Counted from the first letter of the stretch, positions 8,351-18,681 are shown. The stretch is DNA of 64,000 nt from an uncultured bacterium (GCA_938028835.1 CALIMJ010000002.1:1-64000); one strand, 5' to 3'. Made by a program: numbers and translations. Notes: generated by a model from the sequence alone, not told the origin.

Positions 8351-8387
8351 CTTTCCGTATTGTAGAAAATTCTTCCGTAGGTTGACA
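8351..8387. promoter_or_regulatory. Divergent iclR/malate synthase promoter region with TTCCGTA direct repeats
   Basis: TTCCGTA at 8353-8359 and 8373-8379 (20-bp period); TTGACA 8382-8387 (+); TACAAT 8364-8359 (-). Confidence 0.5.
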
Positions 8388-8505
8388 GCACCCCGCCGGG
8401 CGGCTACGTTGGCGGCGAGGACGCTGCCTCCCCACATGCGGAGGGCCGCGCGGAACCGGGGCCTTTGCGGGTCCCGCGAGGACAGGCTCAGTGGAGGTGA
8501 CGGCC

Positions 8506-10086
8506 ATGGAAGTGGCAGCGCGTGGGGTGGAAGTGCTCGCGGACGCGGGTCCGGTGCAGGCCGAAGTACTCACCCCAGAGGCGCTGGAGTTCGTGGCGGG
8601 GTTGCACCGGGAATTCGAGAGTACCCGCCGCAGCCTGTTGGAGAGGCGGGCGCAGCGGCAGGTGGAGCTTCTGGCGGGTGCGATGCCCGACTTCCTGCCC
8701 GAGACCCGGTGGGTGCGGGAGTCGGAGTGGAAGGTGGCCCCCGCTCCCCCGGACCTGCAGGACCGCAGGGTGGAGATCACGGGCCCGGTGGACCGCAAGA
8801 TGATGATCAACGCCCTCAACTCCGGCGCCCAGGTGTTCATGGCGGACTTCGAGGACGCGCTGTCCCCCACGTGGAGCAACGTGGTGGTGGGGCAGAAGAA
8901 TCTCATGGACGCTGTGCGGCGGACCATCGAGTACACGAGCCCGGAAGGGAAGCACTACCGGCTCGGAGAGCAGGTGGCCACCCTGCTGGTCCGGCCGCGG
9001 GGCTGGCACCTGGTGGAGCGACACGTCCGGATAGACGGCCAGCCCATCTCGGGCGCCCTGTTCGACTTCGGCCTGTACTTCTTCCACAACGCCCGGGAGC
9101 TCCTGGAGCGGGGGACGGGGCCCTATTTCTACCTGCCGAAGCTGGAAAACCACCTGGAGGCGCGGCTGTGGAACCACGTGTTCCAGTACGCGCAGGACGC
9201 CCTGGGGATCCCGAGGGGCACGATCCGCGCCACCGTCCTCATCGAGACCATCCTGGCGGCCTTCGAGATGGACGAGATCCTGTACGAGCTCCGGGACCAC
9301 GCCTCGGGATTGAACGCGGGACGGTGGGACTACATCTTCAGCGTCATCAAGAAGTTCCGCCACCGCCCCGACTTCGTGCTGCCGGACCGGGCCCAGGTGA
9401 CCATGACGGTGCCCTTCATGCGGGCGTACACGGAGCTGCTGGTGAAGACCTGCCACCGCCGGGGAGCGCACGCCATTGGGGGGATGGCCGCCTTCATCCC
9501 TAGCCGGAAGGACCCCGAGGTGAACGAGCGGGCCCTCGCCAAGGTGCGGGAGGACAAGGAGCGGGAGTCCGCGGACGGTTTCGACGGGACCTGGGTGGCG
9601 CACCCCGACCTAGTGCCGGTGGCGCTGGAGCCCTTCACCCGGGTCCTGGCGGGGCGACCCCACCAGAAGCACCGGCTCCGGGAGGACGTGCAGGTCCTGG
9701 CCAGCCACCTGTTGGACGTTCGGGTGCCGGGCGGGACGATCACAGAGGCGGGGGTGGTGAACAACGTCAGCGTGGCGCTCCAGTACCTGGACTCCTGGCT
9801 TCAGGGGACAGGGGCAGCGGCCATCTACAACCTCATGGAGGACACCGCCACCGCGGAGATCTGTCGGGCGCAGCTGTGGCAGTGGATCCACCACGGTGGG
9901 AAGATGGAGGACGGGAGGCCGGTGGACGCGGACCTGTACCGGAAGGTGCGGGACCAGGAGCTCGAGCGGTTGGGCGGGCAACCCGGGTCCCGGCTGCGGG
10001 AGGCCGCCGAGATCCTGGACCAGCTGGTCCTGCGGGAGGAGTTCGTGGACTTCCTCACGCTGGTGGCCTACGACCGACTTGACTGA
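8506..10086 (+). CDS. aceB: Malate synthase A
   Basis: [23 protein letters not shown]...[37 protein letters not shown]...[25 protein letters not shown]. Confidence 0.95.
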   Translation: MEVAARGVEVLADAGPVQAEVLTPEALEFVAGLHREFESTRRSLLERRAQRQVELLAGAMPDFLPETRWVRESEWKVAPAPPDLQDRRVEITGPVDRKMMINALNSGAQVFMADFEDALSPTWSNVVVGQKNLMDAVRRTIEYTSPEGKHYRLGEQVATLLVRPRGWHLVERHVRIDGQPISGALFDFGLYFFHNARELLERGTGPYFYLPKLENHLEARLWNHVFQYAQDALGIPRGTIRATVLIETILAAFEMDEILYELRDHASGLNAGRWDYIFSVIKKFRHRPDFVLPDRAQVTMTVPFMRAYTELLVKTCHRRGAHAIGGMAAFIPSRKDPEVNERALAKVREDKERESADGFDGTWVAHPDLVPVALEPFTRVLAGRPHQKHRLREDVQVLASHLLDVRVPGGTITEAGVVNNVSVALQYLDSWLQGTGAAAIYNLMEDTATAEICRAQLWQWIHHGGKMEDGRPVDADLYRKVRDQELERLGGQPGSRLREAAEILDQLVLREEFVDFLTLVAYDRLD

Positions 10087-10090
10087 GGCC

Positions 10091-11500
10091 GTGGATCGCG
10101 CGCGCGTCCTCCAGGGACTGCGGGCCCTGTACCCGGAGGGCCGGATTCTCACCCGGCCCGCGGAGCTGGCGGCCTACGAGTCCGACGCCCTCACCGCGTT
10201 TCGGGCGCGGCCCCTGGCGGTGGTGCTGCCGGAGACGCGGGAGGAGGTCGTGGCGACGGTGCGCTGGTGTCACCGCCACGGGGTCCCCTTCGTGGCGCGG
10301 GGGAGTGGCACCAGCCTGTCGGGCGGCTCCCTGCCCGTCCCCGAGGGGATCGTCATCGCCCTCAACCGCCTGAACCGCATCCTGCGGCTAGACCCGGAGG
10401 AGCGCATCGCGGTGGTGGAGCCGGGAGTGGTGAACCTGGACGTCTCCCGCGCGGCCGCGCCCTTCGGCCTGTACTACGCCCCGGACCCCAGCAGCCAGCC
10501 CGTGTGCACCATCGGCGGCAACGTGGCCTTCAACTCCGGAGGCGCCCACTGCCTGAAGTACGGCATGACCAGCAACCACGTGCTGGCCCTGGAGGTGGTG
10601 CTGGCTGACGGGGAGGTGGTGCGCTTCGGGGGCGAGAGCCTGGAGGGGGTGGGGCCGGACCTGGTGGGTCTGTTCGTGGGCTCCGAGGGGCTGTTCGGGA
10701 TCGCCCTGGAGGTCACGTTGCGGCTGGTCCCAAAGCCGGAAGCGTACCGCACGGTGCTGGCCGCGTACCGCAGCCTGGAGGCCGCGGGGGACGCGGTGGC
10801 GCAGGTGGTGGCTTCAGGCCTGTTGCCGGGTGCGGTGGAGATCATGGACCGGCTCAGCATCGAGGCCGCGGAGGCCGCGGTGCACGCGGGCTACCCCGAG
10901 GACGCAGCGGCACTGCTCCTCGTGGAGCTGGAGGGGGAGGAGCCCGAGGTGGAGGCGGAGCTGGTGGAGCTGCTGGAGGTGGTGCGGGCGTCCGGGGCCT
11001 ACGAGGTGCGGCTGGCCCGGGACGAGGCGGACCGTCAGAGGATCTGGAAAGGCCGGAAGGGCGCCTTTTCCGCCGTGGGACGGCTGAGCCCGGACTACCT
11101 GGTGCAGGACGGGGTGGTGCCAAGGACGCGCCTGGGCATCGCGCTGGCGGAGATCGAGCGGCTGAGTCGGAAGTACGGACTGCGGGTGGCGAACGTGTTC
11201 CACGCAGGGGACGGTAACCTCCACCCCCTGATCCTCTACGATGGGCGCCAGCCGGGCCAGCTGCAGCGGGCGGAGGAGCTGGCGGGGGAGATCCTGCGCC
11301 TGTGCATCCGGCTGGGGGGATCCATCACGGGCGAACACGGGGTGGGCATGGAGAAGCGGCAGTACCTCGCGGAGATGTTCTCGGAGCAGGACCTGGAGGT
11401 CATGCGCAGGCTGCGCCGGGCCATGGATCCCGGCGAGATCGCCAACCGGGGCAAGATGTTCCCCGTGCCGCAGCAGCTGGAAGCCGCCGCGGCGAGCTAG
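10091..11500 (+). CDS. glcD: FAD-linked oxidase, glycolate oxidase subunit GlcD
   Basis: [54 protein letters not shown]...; [17 protein letters not shown]. Confidence 0.93.
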   Translation: MDRARVLQGLRALYPEGRILTRPAELAAYESDALTAFRARPLAVVLPETREEVVATVRWCHRHGVPFVARGSGTSLSGGSLPVPEGIVIALNRLNRILRLDPEERIAVVEPGVVNLDVSRAAAPFGLYYAPDPSSQPVCTIGGNVAFNSGGAHCLKYGMTSNHVLALEVVLADGEVVRFGGESLEGVGPDLVGLFVGSEGLFGIALEVTLRLVPKPEAYRTVLAAYRSLEAAGDAVAQVVASGLLPGAVEIMDRLSIEAAEAAVHAGYPEDAAALLLVELEGEEPEVEAELVELLEVVRASGAYEVRLARDEADRQRIWKGRKGAFSAVGRLSPDYLVQDGVVPRTRLGIALAEIERLSRKYGLRVANVFHAGDGNLHPLILYDGRQPGQLQRAEELAGEILRLCIRLGGSITGEHGVGMEKRQYLAEMFSEQDLEVMRRLRRAMDPGEIANRGKMFPVPQQLEAAAAS

Positions 11501-11504
11501 GCCC

Positions 11505-12581
11505 GTGCGCACGGGCGCGGTCCTGAGGCCCTCGGACGTGGATTCCCTGCGGGAGGCGGTACGCCAGCAGCCCCGCGTGTGGCCGAGGGGAGCCGGGACC
11601 AAGACCGCCCTCGCCCCTCCGGAGGGCGCGGTGGTGGTGGAGGTGTCGCAGCTGCGCGGCGTCCTCGACTACGACCCCGCGGAGTTCACCTTCACGGCCC
11701 TGGCGGGTACCCCCGTGCGGGAAGTGGAAGAGCTGCTGGGCCGGCACGGCCAGTACCTGCCCTTCGACCCGCCCCTTTCCGCCGCCGGCGCCACCCTGGG
11801 TGGTACGCTGGCCAGCGGGCTGAGCGGCCCGGGCCGGTACCGGTACGGCGGCGTCCGGGACTTCGTGCTGGGCGTGCGGTTCGTGGATGGGCGGGGGGAG
11901 CTAGTGCGCGCGGGCGGCAAGGTGGTGAAGAACGCCGCAGGGTTCGACTTGGCCAAGCTCATGGCCGGCAGCCTCGGCCGGCTGGGCGTGGTGGTGGAGC
12001 TGTCCTTCAAGGTGTTCCCCGCTCCCAGGGCGCGCGCCAGCCTGCGCGTGGACCGGCCGGGCTTCGAGGCTGCCTGGGGACTGCTCCGGGCGCTGTACAC
12101 CAGCTCCTTCGACCTGGAGGCGGTGGACCTGGTGCCGCCCGGCACGGTGTGGGTGCGGGTGGCGGGCCGGCCGGAGTCCCTTCCGACGCGGGTGCAGCGC
12201 CTGCGGGCGTTCCTCCAGGGCGGGGAGGTGGTGGAGGGCGACTCCGGGATCTGGGAAGAGGTCCGGGAGTTCCGGTGGGTGCCGTCGGGCTGGACGCTGG
12301 TGAAAGTTCCGGTCACGCCGCGCCGCGTGCTGGACCTGGAGCGGGAGCTGCTGCCCACCGCGAGCCTGCGCCGGTACTCCGCGGGAGGAAACGTAGCCTG
12401 GGTGGCATGGCCGGAAGAGCCCGCGGCCCTGTCGGATTTGCTGGAGCGCCTGGACCTGCGGGGCCTGCGGGTGCTGGGACCGCCGGGGCTGCCCTTCCTG
12501 GGACGGGTGGACTCCGACGGGTTTTCGAGCCGGGTCAAACAGGCCCTGGACCCCGTGGGCCGGTTCGGACCCTACCCGTAG
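11505..12581 (+). CDS. glcE: Glycolate oxidase FAD-binding subunit GlcE
   Basis: FAD-binding (PCMH) type protein between glcD and glcF; GATLGGTLASGLSGPGRYRYGGVRDFVLGVRFVDGRGELVRAGGKVVKNAAGFDLAKLMAGSLG. Confidence 0.9.
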   Translation: MRTGAVLRPSDVDSLREAVRQQPRVWPRGAGTKTALAPPEGAVVVEVSQLRGVLDYDPAEFTFTALAGTPVREVEELLGRHGQYLPFDPPLSAAGATLGGTLASGLSGPGRYRYGGVRDFVLGVRFVDGRGELVRAGGKVVKNAAGFDLAKLMAGSLGRLGVVVELSFKVFPAPRARASLRVDRPGFEAAWGLLRALYTSSFDLEAVDLVPPGTVWVRVAGRPESLPTRVQRLRAFLQGGEVVEGDSGIWEEVREFRWVPSGWTLVKVPVTPRRVLDLERELLPTASLRRYSAGGNVAWVAWPEEPAALSDLLERLDLRGLRVLGPPGLPFLGRVDSDGFSSRVKQALDPVGRFGPYP

Positions 12582-12615
12582 GGGTCACTGGCCGCGGTGC
12601 AACCGGAGGCGTGAG

Positions 12616-13893
12616 GTGCTGCACGAGATCCCCGTGGATCGCTACGGGGCGGTAGGCCGGCGGATGGCTAGGGCCGTAGAGGCGTGCGTGCACTGCGGCT
12701 TCTGTCTGGCGGCGTGCCCCACGTACCGGGTCCTGGGAGAGGAAATGGACTCTCCCCGGGGTCGCATCTTCCTCATGAAGGAGGTCCTGGAAGGTCATCT
12801 GGAGCCGCAGGAAGCCGCACCGTTCGTAGACCGGTGCCTGGGTTGCTTTGGGTGCGTCACCGCGTGTCCGTCCGGGGTGGCGTACGGGGAGCTGCTCACA
12901 CCCTACCGCGAGTACGCGTCCGCGAAGGTCAGCCGGTCCTGGCCGGACCGGCTGCTCCGCTGGCTGACGATGGAGACGCTGCCGTACCCCGGGCGTCTGC
13001 GGGCGGCCTTACGGCTCGCGCGGCTGGTCCGACCCGCCGCCCCCTACCTCCCGGCCCGGTTGCGGGCCATGGTGAGCCTCGTACCCGACCGGCTGTCGCG
13101 GCAGCGCGGTACTGCGTCCACCGTCGCCCCTGCGGGAGCACGCCGGGCCCGGGTGGCGGTGCTGGTGGGCTGCGTGCAGCGGGTCCTACACCCGGAGATC
13201 CACGAGGCCACGGTGCGGGTGCTGGCGCGCAACGGCGTGGAGGTGGTGGTGCCGGACGACCAGGGCTGCTGCGGGGCGCTGGCCATGCACGTGGGAGAAG
13301 GGGCGCGGGCCCGCCAGCTGGCGCGGCGGAACCTGTCGGCGTTCCCGGACGACGTGGACGCGGTGATCACCGACGCCGCGGGCTGCGGGTCGGCCATGAA
13401 GGAGTACGGCTTCCTGTTCGCCGGACAGCCGGAGGAGGAGCAGGCTCGAAAGCTGGCCGCGCGGGTGCGGGACGTGAGCGAGTTCCTGGACGGGCTGGGG
13501 ATCGAAGCCCCTCCTCCCTTACTGGCGCCTGCGCGGGCCGTGTACCAGGACGCCTGCCATCTCCTGCACGCGCAGGGCGTGCGGGACGCGCCGCGCCGGC
13601 TGCTAGGCACGGTGGGCAACCTGGAGGTGGTGGAGCCTGCGGAGGCCGAGCTGTGCTGCGGGTCCGCGGGAACGTACAGCTTGGAGCACCCCGACGTCGC
13701 GGCGGAGCTCGGGCGCCGCAAGGCGCGGGGGCTGCTGGCGGCGGACCCGGACGTGGTGGTCACCGGGAACGTAGGCTGCATGGTCCAGATCCGCGCGCAC
13801 CTGCGGGCTGCGGGGCGTCCGGTCCCTGTGCTCCACACGGTCCAGGTCCTGGACCTGGCTTACCGCGGGCAGGGCTTCCCCCGGCTCGCGTGA
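12616..13893 (+). CDS. glcF: Glycolate oxidase iron-sulfur subunit GlcF
   Basis: ACVHCGFCLAACPTYRVLGEEMDSPRGRIFLMKEVLEG...CLGCFGCVTACPSGV; CCG-type cysteine motifs. Confidence 0.93.
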   Translation: MLHEIPVDRYGAVGRRMARAVEACVHCGFCLAACPTYRVLGEEMDSPRGRIFLMKEVLEGHLEPQEAAPFVDRCLGCFGCVTACPSGVAYGELLTPYREYASAKVSRSWPDRLLRWLTMETLPYPGRLRAALRLARLVRPAAPYLPARLRAMVSLVPDRLSRQRGTASTVAPAGARRARVAVLVGCVQRVLHPEIHEATVRVLARNGVEVVVPDDQGCCGALAMHVGEGARARQLARRNLSAFPDDVDAVITDAAGCGSAMKEYGFLFAGQPEEEQARKLAARVRDVSEFLDGLGIEAPPPLLAPARAVYQDACHLLHAQGVRDAPRRLLGTVGNLEVVEPAEAELCCGSAGTYSLEHPDVAAELGRRKARGLLAADPDVVVTGNVGCMVQIRAHLRAAGRPVPVLHTVQVLDLAYRGQGFPRLA

Positions 13894-13901
13894 ACCGAAG
13901 C

Positions 13902-14807
13902 CTACGACCGCGCCCGGGCCAGGGTCGCCTGGGCCATGCGCAGGGAGGCCGCGTCCACCATCTTGCCGTCCACGGTGAGGGCTCCTCGGCCGGCGAGCTG
14001 AGCCTGCTCGTACGCCGTCACCACCTTCCGGGCCCACTCCACCTCCTCCTCCGTCGGCGCGAATACCTCGTGCACGACCGGGATCTGGGCGGGGTGGATG
14101 CACCACTTGCCGTCGAAGCCCAGACTGCGGGCTACCCGGCACAGCCTGCGGAAGGCCTCCAGGTCGCGGAACTCCGCCGCGGGGCCATCAAACGCCCGGA
14201 GCCCAGCGGCGCGGGCCGCCACCACCACCCGCATCATGGGGTAGTGCCAGCGGTGGCCTGGGTAGACCACGTCCCACTGGTCCTCGGTCCCGATGGCGGA
14301 GCTGGGGATGCCCGCGGACGCGGCGAAGTCGCCGGGCCCGAAGCTCAGGGCCTGCAGGCGCGGGCTGGCCGTGGCCAGCTGCTCCACGCGGGCGAGGCCG
14401 GCGGCCGTCTCCACCAGGGCGTGGATCCCGATGCGCCTTCGCAGGCCCACGCGGGCCTCGATCTGCGCCAGCAGGATGTCCACGAAGGTCAATTCCTCCG
14501 GCCGACTCACCTTGGGCACGATCACGCAGTCCAGCTGGGCGCCCGCGGCCTCGCACACTTCCACCAGGTCCCGGTACGCCCACGGCGTGTCCAGACCGTT
14601 GATGCGGACCATGCGGGTCTTGCCCCCCCAGTCCAGTTCCCGCAACGCCCGCGCCGCGTGCGCCCGGGCGGTGTCCTTCAGGTCCGGCGGGACCGCGTCC
14701 TCCAGATCCAGGAACACCGCGTCCGCCTGGGAAGCCACCGCCTTCTCCACCTTGCGGGGCTCCGAGGCGGGTACCGCCAGGATGGAGCGCTCCCACCGCT
14801 CGTCCAT
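13902..14807 (-). CDS. HpcH/HpaI aldolase family CoA-ester lyase (citrate lyase beta / malyl-CoA lyase-like)
   Basis: MDERWERSILAVPASEPRKVEKAVASQADAVFLDLEDAVPPDLKDTARA...VRINGLDTPWAYRDL. Confidence 0.88.
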   Translation of the reverse strand: MDERWERSILAVPASEPRKVEKAVASQADAVFLDLEDAVPPDLKDTARAHAARALRELDWGGKTRMVRINGLDTPWAYRDLVEVCEAAGAQLDCVIVPKVSRPEELTFVDILLAQIEARVGLRRRIGIHALVETAAGLARVEQLATASPRLQALSFGPGDFAASAGIPSSAIGTEDQWDVVYPGHRWHYPMMRVVVAARAAGLRAFDGPAAEFRDLEAFRRLCRVARSLGFDGKWCIHPAQIPVVHEVFAPTEEEVEWARKVVTAYEQAQLAGRGALTVDGKMVDAASLRMAQATLARARS

Positions 14808-14884
14808 GGCCACCTCCACGGGGCGGTCTGAGACAATGGCACAAGAGCTTCGGTCCGATTGTACGGCCTGCGGGGAGGTCGCGG

Positions 14885-16333
14885 GTGGAACAGCGGCGGG
14901 TGGTCACCGTGGCGGTGATGCTGGGCATGTTCCTGGCGGCCCTGGACACCACCATCGTGGCCACGGCCCTACCGACCATCGCCCGGGTGCTGGGGGGGTT
15001 GGAGCTCTACGCGTGGGTGGTGGCCAGCTACTCGCTGGCGCTGACCGCGGCCACCCCAGTGTTCGGCGGTCTGGCGGACCGCTACGGGCGGCGGCCGGTG
15101 TACCTGCTGGGGGTGGCGATTTTTCTCGGAGGCTCGGCCCTGTGCGGGGCCGCGCGGTCCATGCCGGAGCTGGTGGTGTTCCGCGCGGTGCAGGGCGTCG
15201 GGGGCGGAGCGCTGCTGCCCGTGGCCATCACCATCGTGGGCGACCTGTTCAGCCTGGAGGAGCGAGCCCGCGTTCAGGGCCTGTTCAGCGGCGTGTGGGG
15301 GGTGGCGAGCGTGGTGGGCCCGTTGCTGGGTGGGTTCCTGGTGGACCGAGGGGCGTGGCGGTGGATCTTCTACGCCAACCTGCCGCTGGGGCTGGTGACC
15401 CTGTGGGTGGTGGCGCGCAAGTACCGGGAGCCACCGGTTCGGGCTGAGGGCCCCGTGGACGTGGTGGGGGCCGCGCTGCTGGTAGCGTGCGTGGTGGTGG
15501 GCCTGTGGAGCCTGGAGCGCGCGTCCTTCGGCCCGGGTCTGGCTCTGTCCGGGCTGCTGGCTGCCGCCTTTGTGGTGTGGGAGTCCCGCTCGAGTCACCC
15601 GGTCGTTCCCCTGCGCCTATTCCGGAACCGGCTGGTCAGCGCGGCTTCCGTGACCGGCTTTTTGGTGGGGGCGGCGTTGTTCGGGAGCCTGTACTACGTG
15701 CCGCTGTTCGTGCAGGGGGTCCAGGGCAGGGGGCCCACGGAGGCGGGAGCCGTCCTGACCCCGCTCATGCTGGCGTGGACCGCGGCCAGCAGCCTGGGTG
15801 GCCGGCTGGTCCTGCGGTTCGGGTTCCAGCGGGTGGCCCTGGCGGGCGTGGGGCTGCTGGGGGCGGGGTTCGCGGTACTGGTAGGAATGCCGACGGATGC
15901 GTCGGCGGGCCCCGTGCGGTGGGCCACGGCGCTGCTGGGCACCGGCATGGGCCTGGTGGTGCTGGTCACGGTGCTGGCAGTACAGAGCTCCGTCCCCTAC
16001 ACGGAGCGGGGCCTGGCGACCTCCTTGACCCTGTTCTTCCGCAGCATCGGGGGCGCGGTGGGCGTGAGCGTGCTGGGTAGCCTGATGGTGAGACGGTTGC
16101 GGGCCGCAGGGGTTGAGGTGGGTCAGCTGCGGGGGTTGCTGGACCCCGTGGAGCGGATGGCGCTTGGGCCCGAGGTGCTGGAGCCCCTGCGGGTTCACCT
16201 GGCGGCGGGGCTGGAGGCCGTGTTTACCGCGTCCCTGGTCCTGAGCGGGTTGGCCCTGCTCTCCCTCCGCGCGTTCCCCGCAGGGCCGGTGTCAGAATCC
16301 GCAGGCGGGCCGGTGGGGGAGGCCGCGGACTGA
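14885..16333 (+). CDS. MFS transporter, DHA2 (EmrB/QacA-like, 14-TM) family
   Basis: RVVTVAVMLGMFLAALDTTIVATALPTIARVLGGLELYAWVVASYSLALTAATPVFGGLADRYGRRPVYL. Confidence 0.92.
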   Translation: MEQRRVVTVAVMLGMFLAALDTTIVATALPTIARVLGGLELYAWVVASYSLALTAATPVFGGLADRYGRRPVYLLGVAIFLGGSALCGAARSMPELVVFRAVQGVGGGALLPVAITIVGDLFSLEERARVQGLFSGVWGVASVVGPLLGGFLVDRGAWRWIFYANLPLGLVTLWVVARKYREPPVRAEGPVDVVGAALLVACVVVGLWSLERASFGPGLALSGLLAAAFVVWESRSSHPVVPLRLFRNRLVSAASVTGFLVGAALFGSLYYVPLFVQGVQGRGPTEAGAVLTPLMLAWTAASSLGGRLVLRFGFQRVALAGVGLLGAGFAVLVGMPTDASAGPVRWATALLGTGMGLVVLVTVLAVQSSVPYTERGLATSLTLFFRSIGGAVGVSVLGSLMVRRLRAAGVEVGQLRGLLDPVERMALGPEVLEPLRVHLAAGLEAVFTASLVLSGLALLSLRAFPAGPVSESAGGPVGEAAD

Positions 16334-16334
16334 A

Positions 16335-17255
16335 CTACAGCTCCCGGGCCGCGGCCACCACTTCCTGCCCCAGCCCTTCCAGGAACTCCGGGTCGGTGTT
16401 CAGCGAGTCCGTGCGCCGGAAGACCAGACCCAGGTCCGTGGCGCGTTCCGCGGCCTCCACGTCCAGGTCGTACAGGATCTCCAGGTGGTCTGCCACGAAC
16501 CCGATGGGCACAGCCAGCACCTGCCGGGGGCCGGAGCGGGCGATCTGCTCCAGCACATCCAGGATGTCCGGCCCCAGCCACCGGAAGGGCGTGTGGCCTG
16601 CGCTCTGGTAGCACAGCCTCCAGCGGGGGATCCCCATCCGGTCCACCAGGGCCTGCGCTGTCTCCCGCAACGTGCGGGGGTACGGGTCGTCCCACTCCAG
16701 GATGCGCTCGGGCAGGCTGTGGGCCGTGAACAGGACCTCCGTGGCCGCCGGGTCCGGGTCCGGGAAGCGCGCCAGCCCGGAGCGTATGCGGCGCTCCACC
16801 GCCGCGAGGTAGCCGGGGTTCAGGTGCCAGCAGCGGATGACCCGCACCCGTAGGTCCGGGACGGAACGGAACGCGGGCTGCGCGTACTCCAGGTACTCGT
16901 CCACGATCATGCGGGACTCGTGCGGCGCCAGCACCAGGGCCACCACCTCCCGCAGCCCGTCCTGTACCATCCGTGCGGCCACGTCCCCGACGAACGGCGG
17001 GCTGTGCTTCATCGCCAGATACACCTGGAAGGTCCCGGGAGACCGCCGGTCCAGGACCGCCTGGAGCCCGCGGGCCTGTGCCTCGGTGATCTCCCGCAGG
17101 GGTGAGGCGCCGCCGATCCGCCGGTACCGCTCCCGAAGGTCGGCCACCTCCTCCGGCGAGGGCGCCCGTCCGCGCCGGATGTGGGTGAAGTACGCCTCCA
17201 CCTCGTCCAGGTTGCGGGGCGTTCCGTAGGCCATGAGCAGCACGCCGACCGTCAC
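16335..17255 (-). CDS. hemH: Ferrochelatase (coproporphyrin ferrochelatase class)
   Basis: VTVGVLLMAYGTPRNLDEVEAYFTHIRRGRAPSPEEVADLRERYRRIGGASPL...; FTAHSLPERI; YQSAGHTPFRWLGPDI. Confidence 0.94.
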   Translation of the reverse strand: MTVGVLLMAYGTPRNLDEVEAYFTHIRRGRAPSPEEVADLRERYRRIGGASPLREITEAQARGLQAVLDRRSPGTFQVYLAMKHSPPFVGDVAARMVQDGLREVVALVLAPHESRMIVDEYLEYAQPAFRSVPDLRVRVIRCWHLNPGYLAAVERRIRSGLARFPDPDPAATEVLFTAHSLPERILEWDDPYPRTLRETAQALVDRMGIPRWRLCYQSAGHTPFRWLGPDILDVLEQIARSGPRQVLAVPIGFVADHLEILYDLDVEAAERATDLGLVFRRTDSLNTDPEFLEGLGQEVVAAAREL

Positions 17256-18262
17256 CCGCGACTCCCCCTTTCGTGCACCCAGTCCACCAGCTCGGCAAGC
17301 CGATCGGGGTCGGTTTCCGGCATCACCCCGTGGCCCAGGTTGAAGATGTGACCGCGTAAGGCCCGACCCTGGGCTACGATGCGGCACACCTCTGCCCGCA
17401 GGGCGTGTCGGTCTCCCAGCAGCCGAGCGGGGTCGAGGTTGCCCTGTATGGCTTTCCCACCCAGGGTGGCCGCGGCCTCAGACAGCGGCACCCGCCAGTC
17501 CACGCCCACCACCTCCACGGGCAGATCCCGGAACTCCGCCAGCAGGTGCGCACACCCGGTGGCGAAGTAGATCCGCGGGACGCCGTCCACGGCCTGCAGC
17601 AGCTGGACCAGGTAGGGGCGCACCGCCCACCGGAAGTCCTCCGCCGACAGCACCCCCACCCACGAGTCGAACAGCTGAACCAGCTGGGCGCCCGCCTGCA
17701 CCTGGGCCCGGAGGTACGCGGCGAGGTTGGTGGCCAGGCGCGCGGCCAGGGCGTGCCACACCTCGGGACGGCGGTGCAGCAGGGCCCGGGTCCGGGGCCA
17801 GTCCCGGGACGGCCCACCCTCCACCAGGTAGGCGGCCACGGTGAACGGCGCCCCCGCAAAGCCCACCAGGGGCCGATCCAGGGCGGCCCTCACCAGACGG
17901 ACGGTCTGCGGGACGAACTCCAGTGCCTCCAGGTCGAGCTCGGGAAGGTGCGCGAGCCGTTCGACGCAGACCGGTGTCGAGAGGACCGGGCCGCGGCCCT
18001 CCGCCAGCTCGAACTCCAGGCCCATCCCCCACAGGGGCACCAGCAGGTCGCTGAACAGGATGGCGGCGTCCACGTCCATGCGGCGCAGGGGCTGCAGGGT
18101 GACCTGCGCAGCCAGCTCCGGCTCCCGGCACAGCTGCGCCAGGGAGTAGCGCTCCCGCAGCCTCCGGTACTCCGGAAGATAACGCCCCGCCTGCCGGAGG
18201 AACCACACGGGGGTGGTGTCCACAGGTTGCCCCAGGGCGGCGCGCAAGACGCGGTCCCTCAC
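17252..18262 (-). CDS. hemE: Uroporphyrinogen decarboxylase
   Basis: PVDTTPVWFLRQAGRYLPEYRRLRERYSLAQLCREPELAAQVTLQPLRRMDVDAAILFSDLLVPLWGMG. Confidence 0.96.
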   Translation of the reverse strand: MRDRVLRAALGQPVDTTPVWFLRQAGRYLPEYRRLRERYSLAQLCREPELAAQVTLQPLRRMDVDAAILFSDLLVPLWGMGLEFELAEGRGPVLSTPVCVERLAHLPELDLEALEFVPQTVRLVRAALDRPLVGFAGAPFTVAAYLVEGGPSRDWPRTRALLHRRPEVWHALAARLATNLAAYLRAQVQAGAQLVQLFDSWVGVLSAEDFRWAVRPYLVQLLQAVDGVPRIYFATGCAHLLAEFRDLPVEVVGVDWRVPLSEAAATLGGKAIQGNLDPARLLGDRHALRAEVCRIVAQGRALRGHIFNLGHGVMPETDPDRLAELVDWVHERGSRG

Positions 18263-18681
18263 CGACGGCCTCCCAGCAGCGTGGCGGAGTACAGCACCGC
18301 CATCAGCACTACCAGGTTCGCCCGCGCCAGGGCGGTCGCCCAGCGGGGCGACAGACGGCCCCGCGCGGCCCCCGGTGCAGCCCAGAAGTCGTGGGCGGCT
18401 TTCAGCGCCACGGCCAGGCCCACGAGGCCCAGCTTGTCCCGCAGCACCGGCTGGGCCGGGTCCCAGCCGGACAACAGGAACACCATGCCCGTCGCCACCA
18501 GCACCACCACTGCCAGCCAGGACAGGCCGCGGAAGCGGAGTCCCAGCACTCGGAAGGCCTGCGCTCCGTCGGGTCCTCGGCGTCGCAGGGCCGGGGCCGC
18601 CCACGCGAACAGGACGTATCCGCCCACCCAGACCGCGGCGGCCAGCAGGTGGAGGAACACCGCGACCCTGTAGCCGGTCAT
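18259..18681 (-). CDS. 4-TM CopD/HemJ-like membrane protein
   Basis: MTGYRVAVFLHLLAAAVWVGGYVLFAWAAPALRRRGP...LRDKLGLVGLAVALKAAHDFW...; 4-nt overlaps with hemE and the upstream PNPOx gene. Confidence 0.75.
   Translation of the reverse strand: MTGYRVAVFLHLLAAAVWVGGYVLFAWAAPALRRRGPDGAQAFRVLGLRFRGLSWLAVVVLVATGMVFLLSGWDPAQPVLRDKLGLVGLAVALKAAHDFWAAPGAARGRLSPRWATALARANLVVLMAVLYSATLLGGRR

Noticed and set aside
7503-8936. 477-aa version of the IclR ORF
   Set aside because: The extension past 8348 is antisense to the malate synthase 5' end; the IclR start is at 8348.
12684-14831. 715-aa plus-strand ORF overlapping glcF and the CoA-lyase locus
   Set aside because: Out-of-frame Gly/Arg/Pro-rich translation spanning two convergent real genes.
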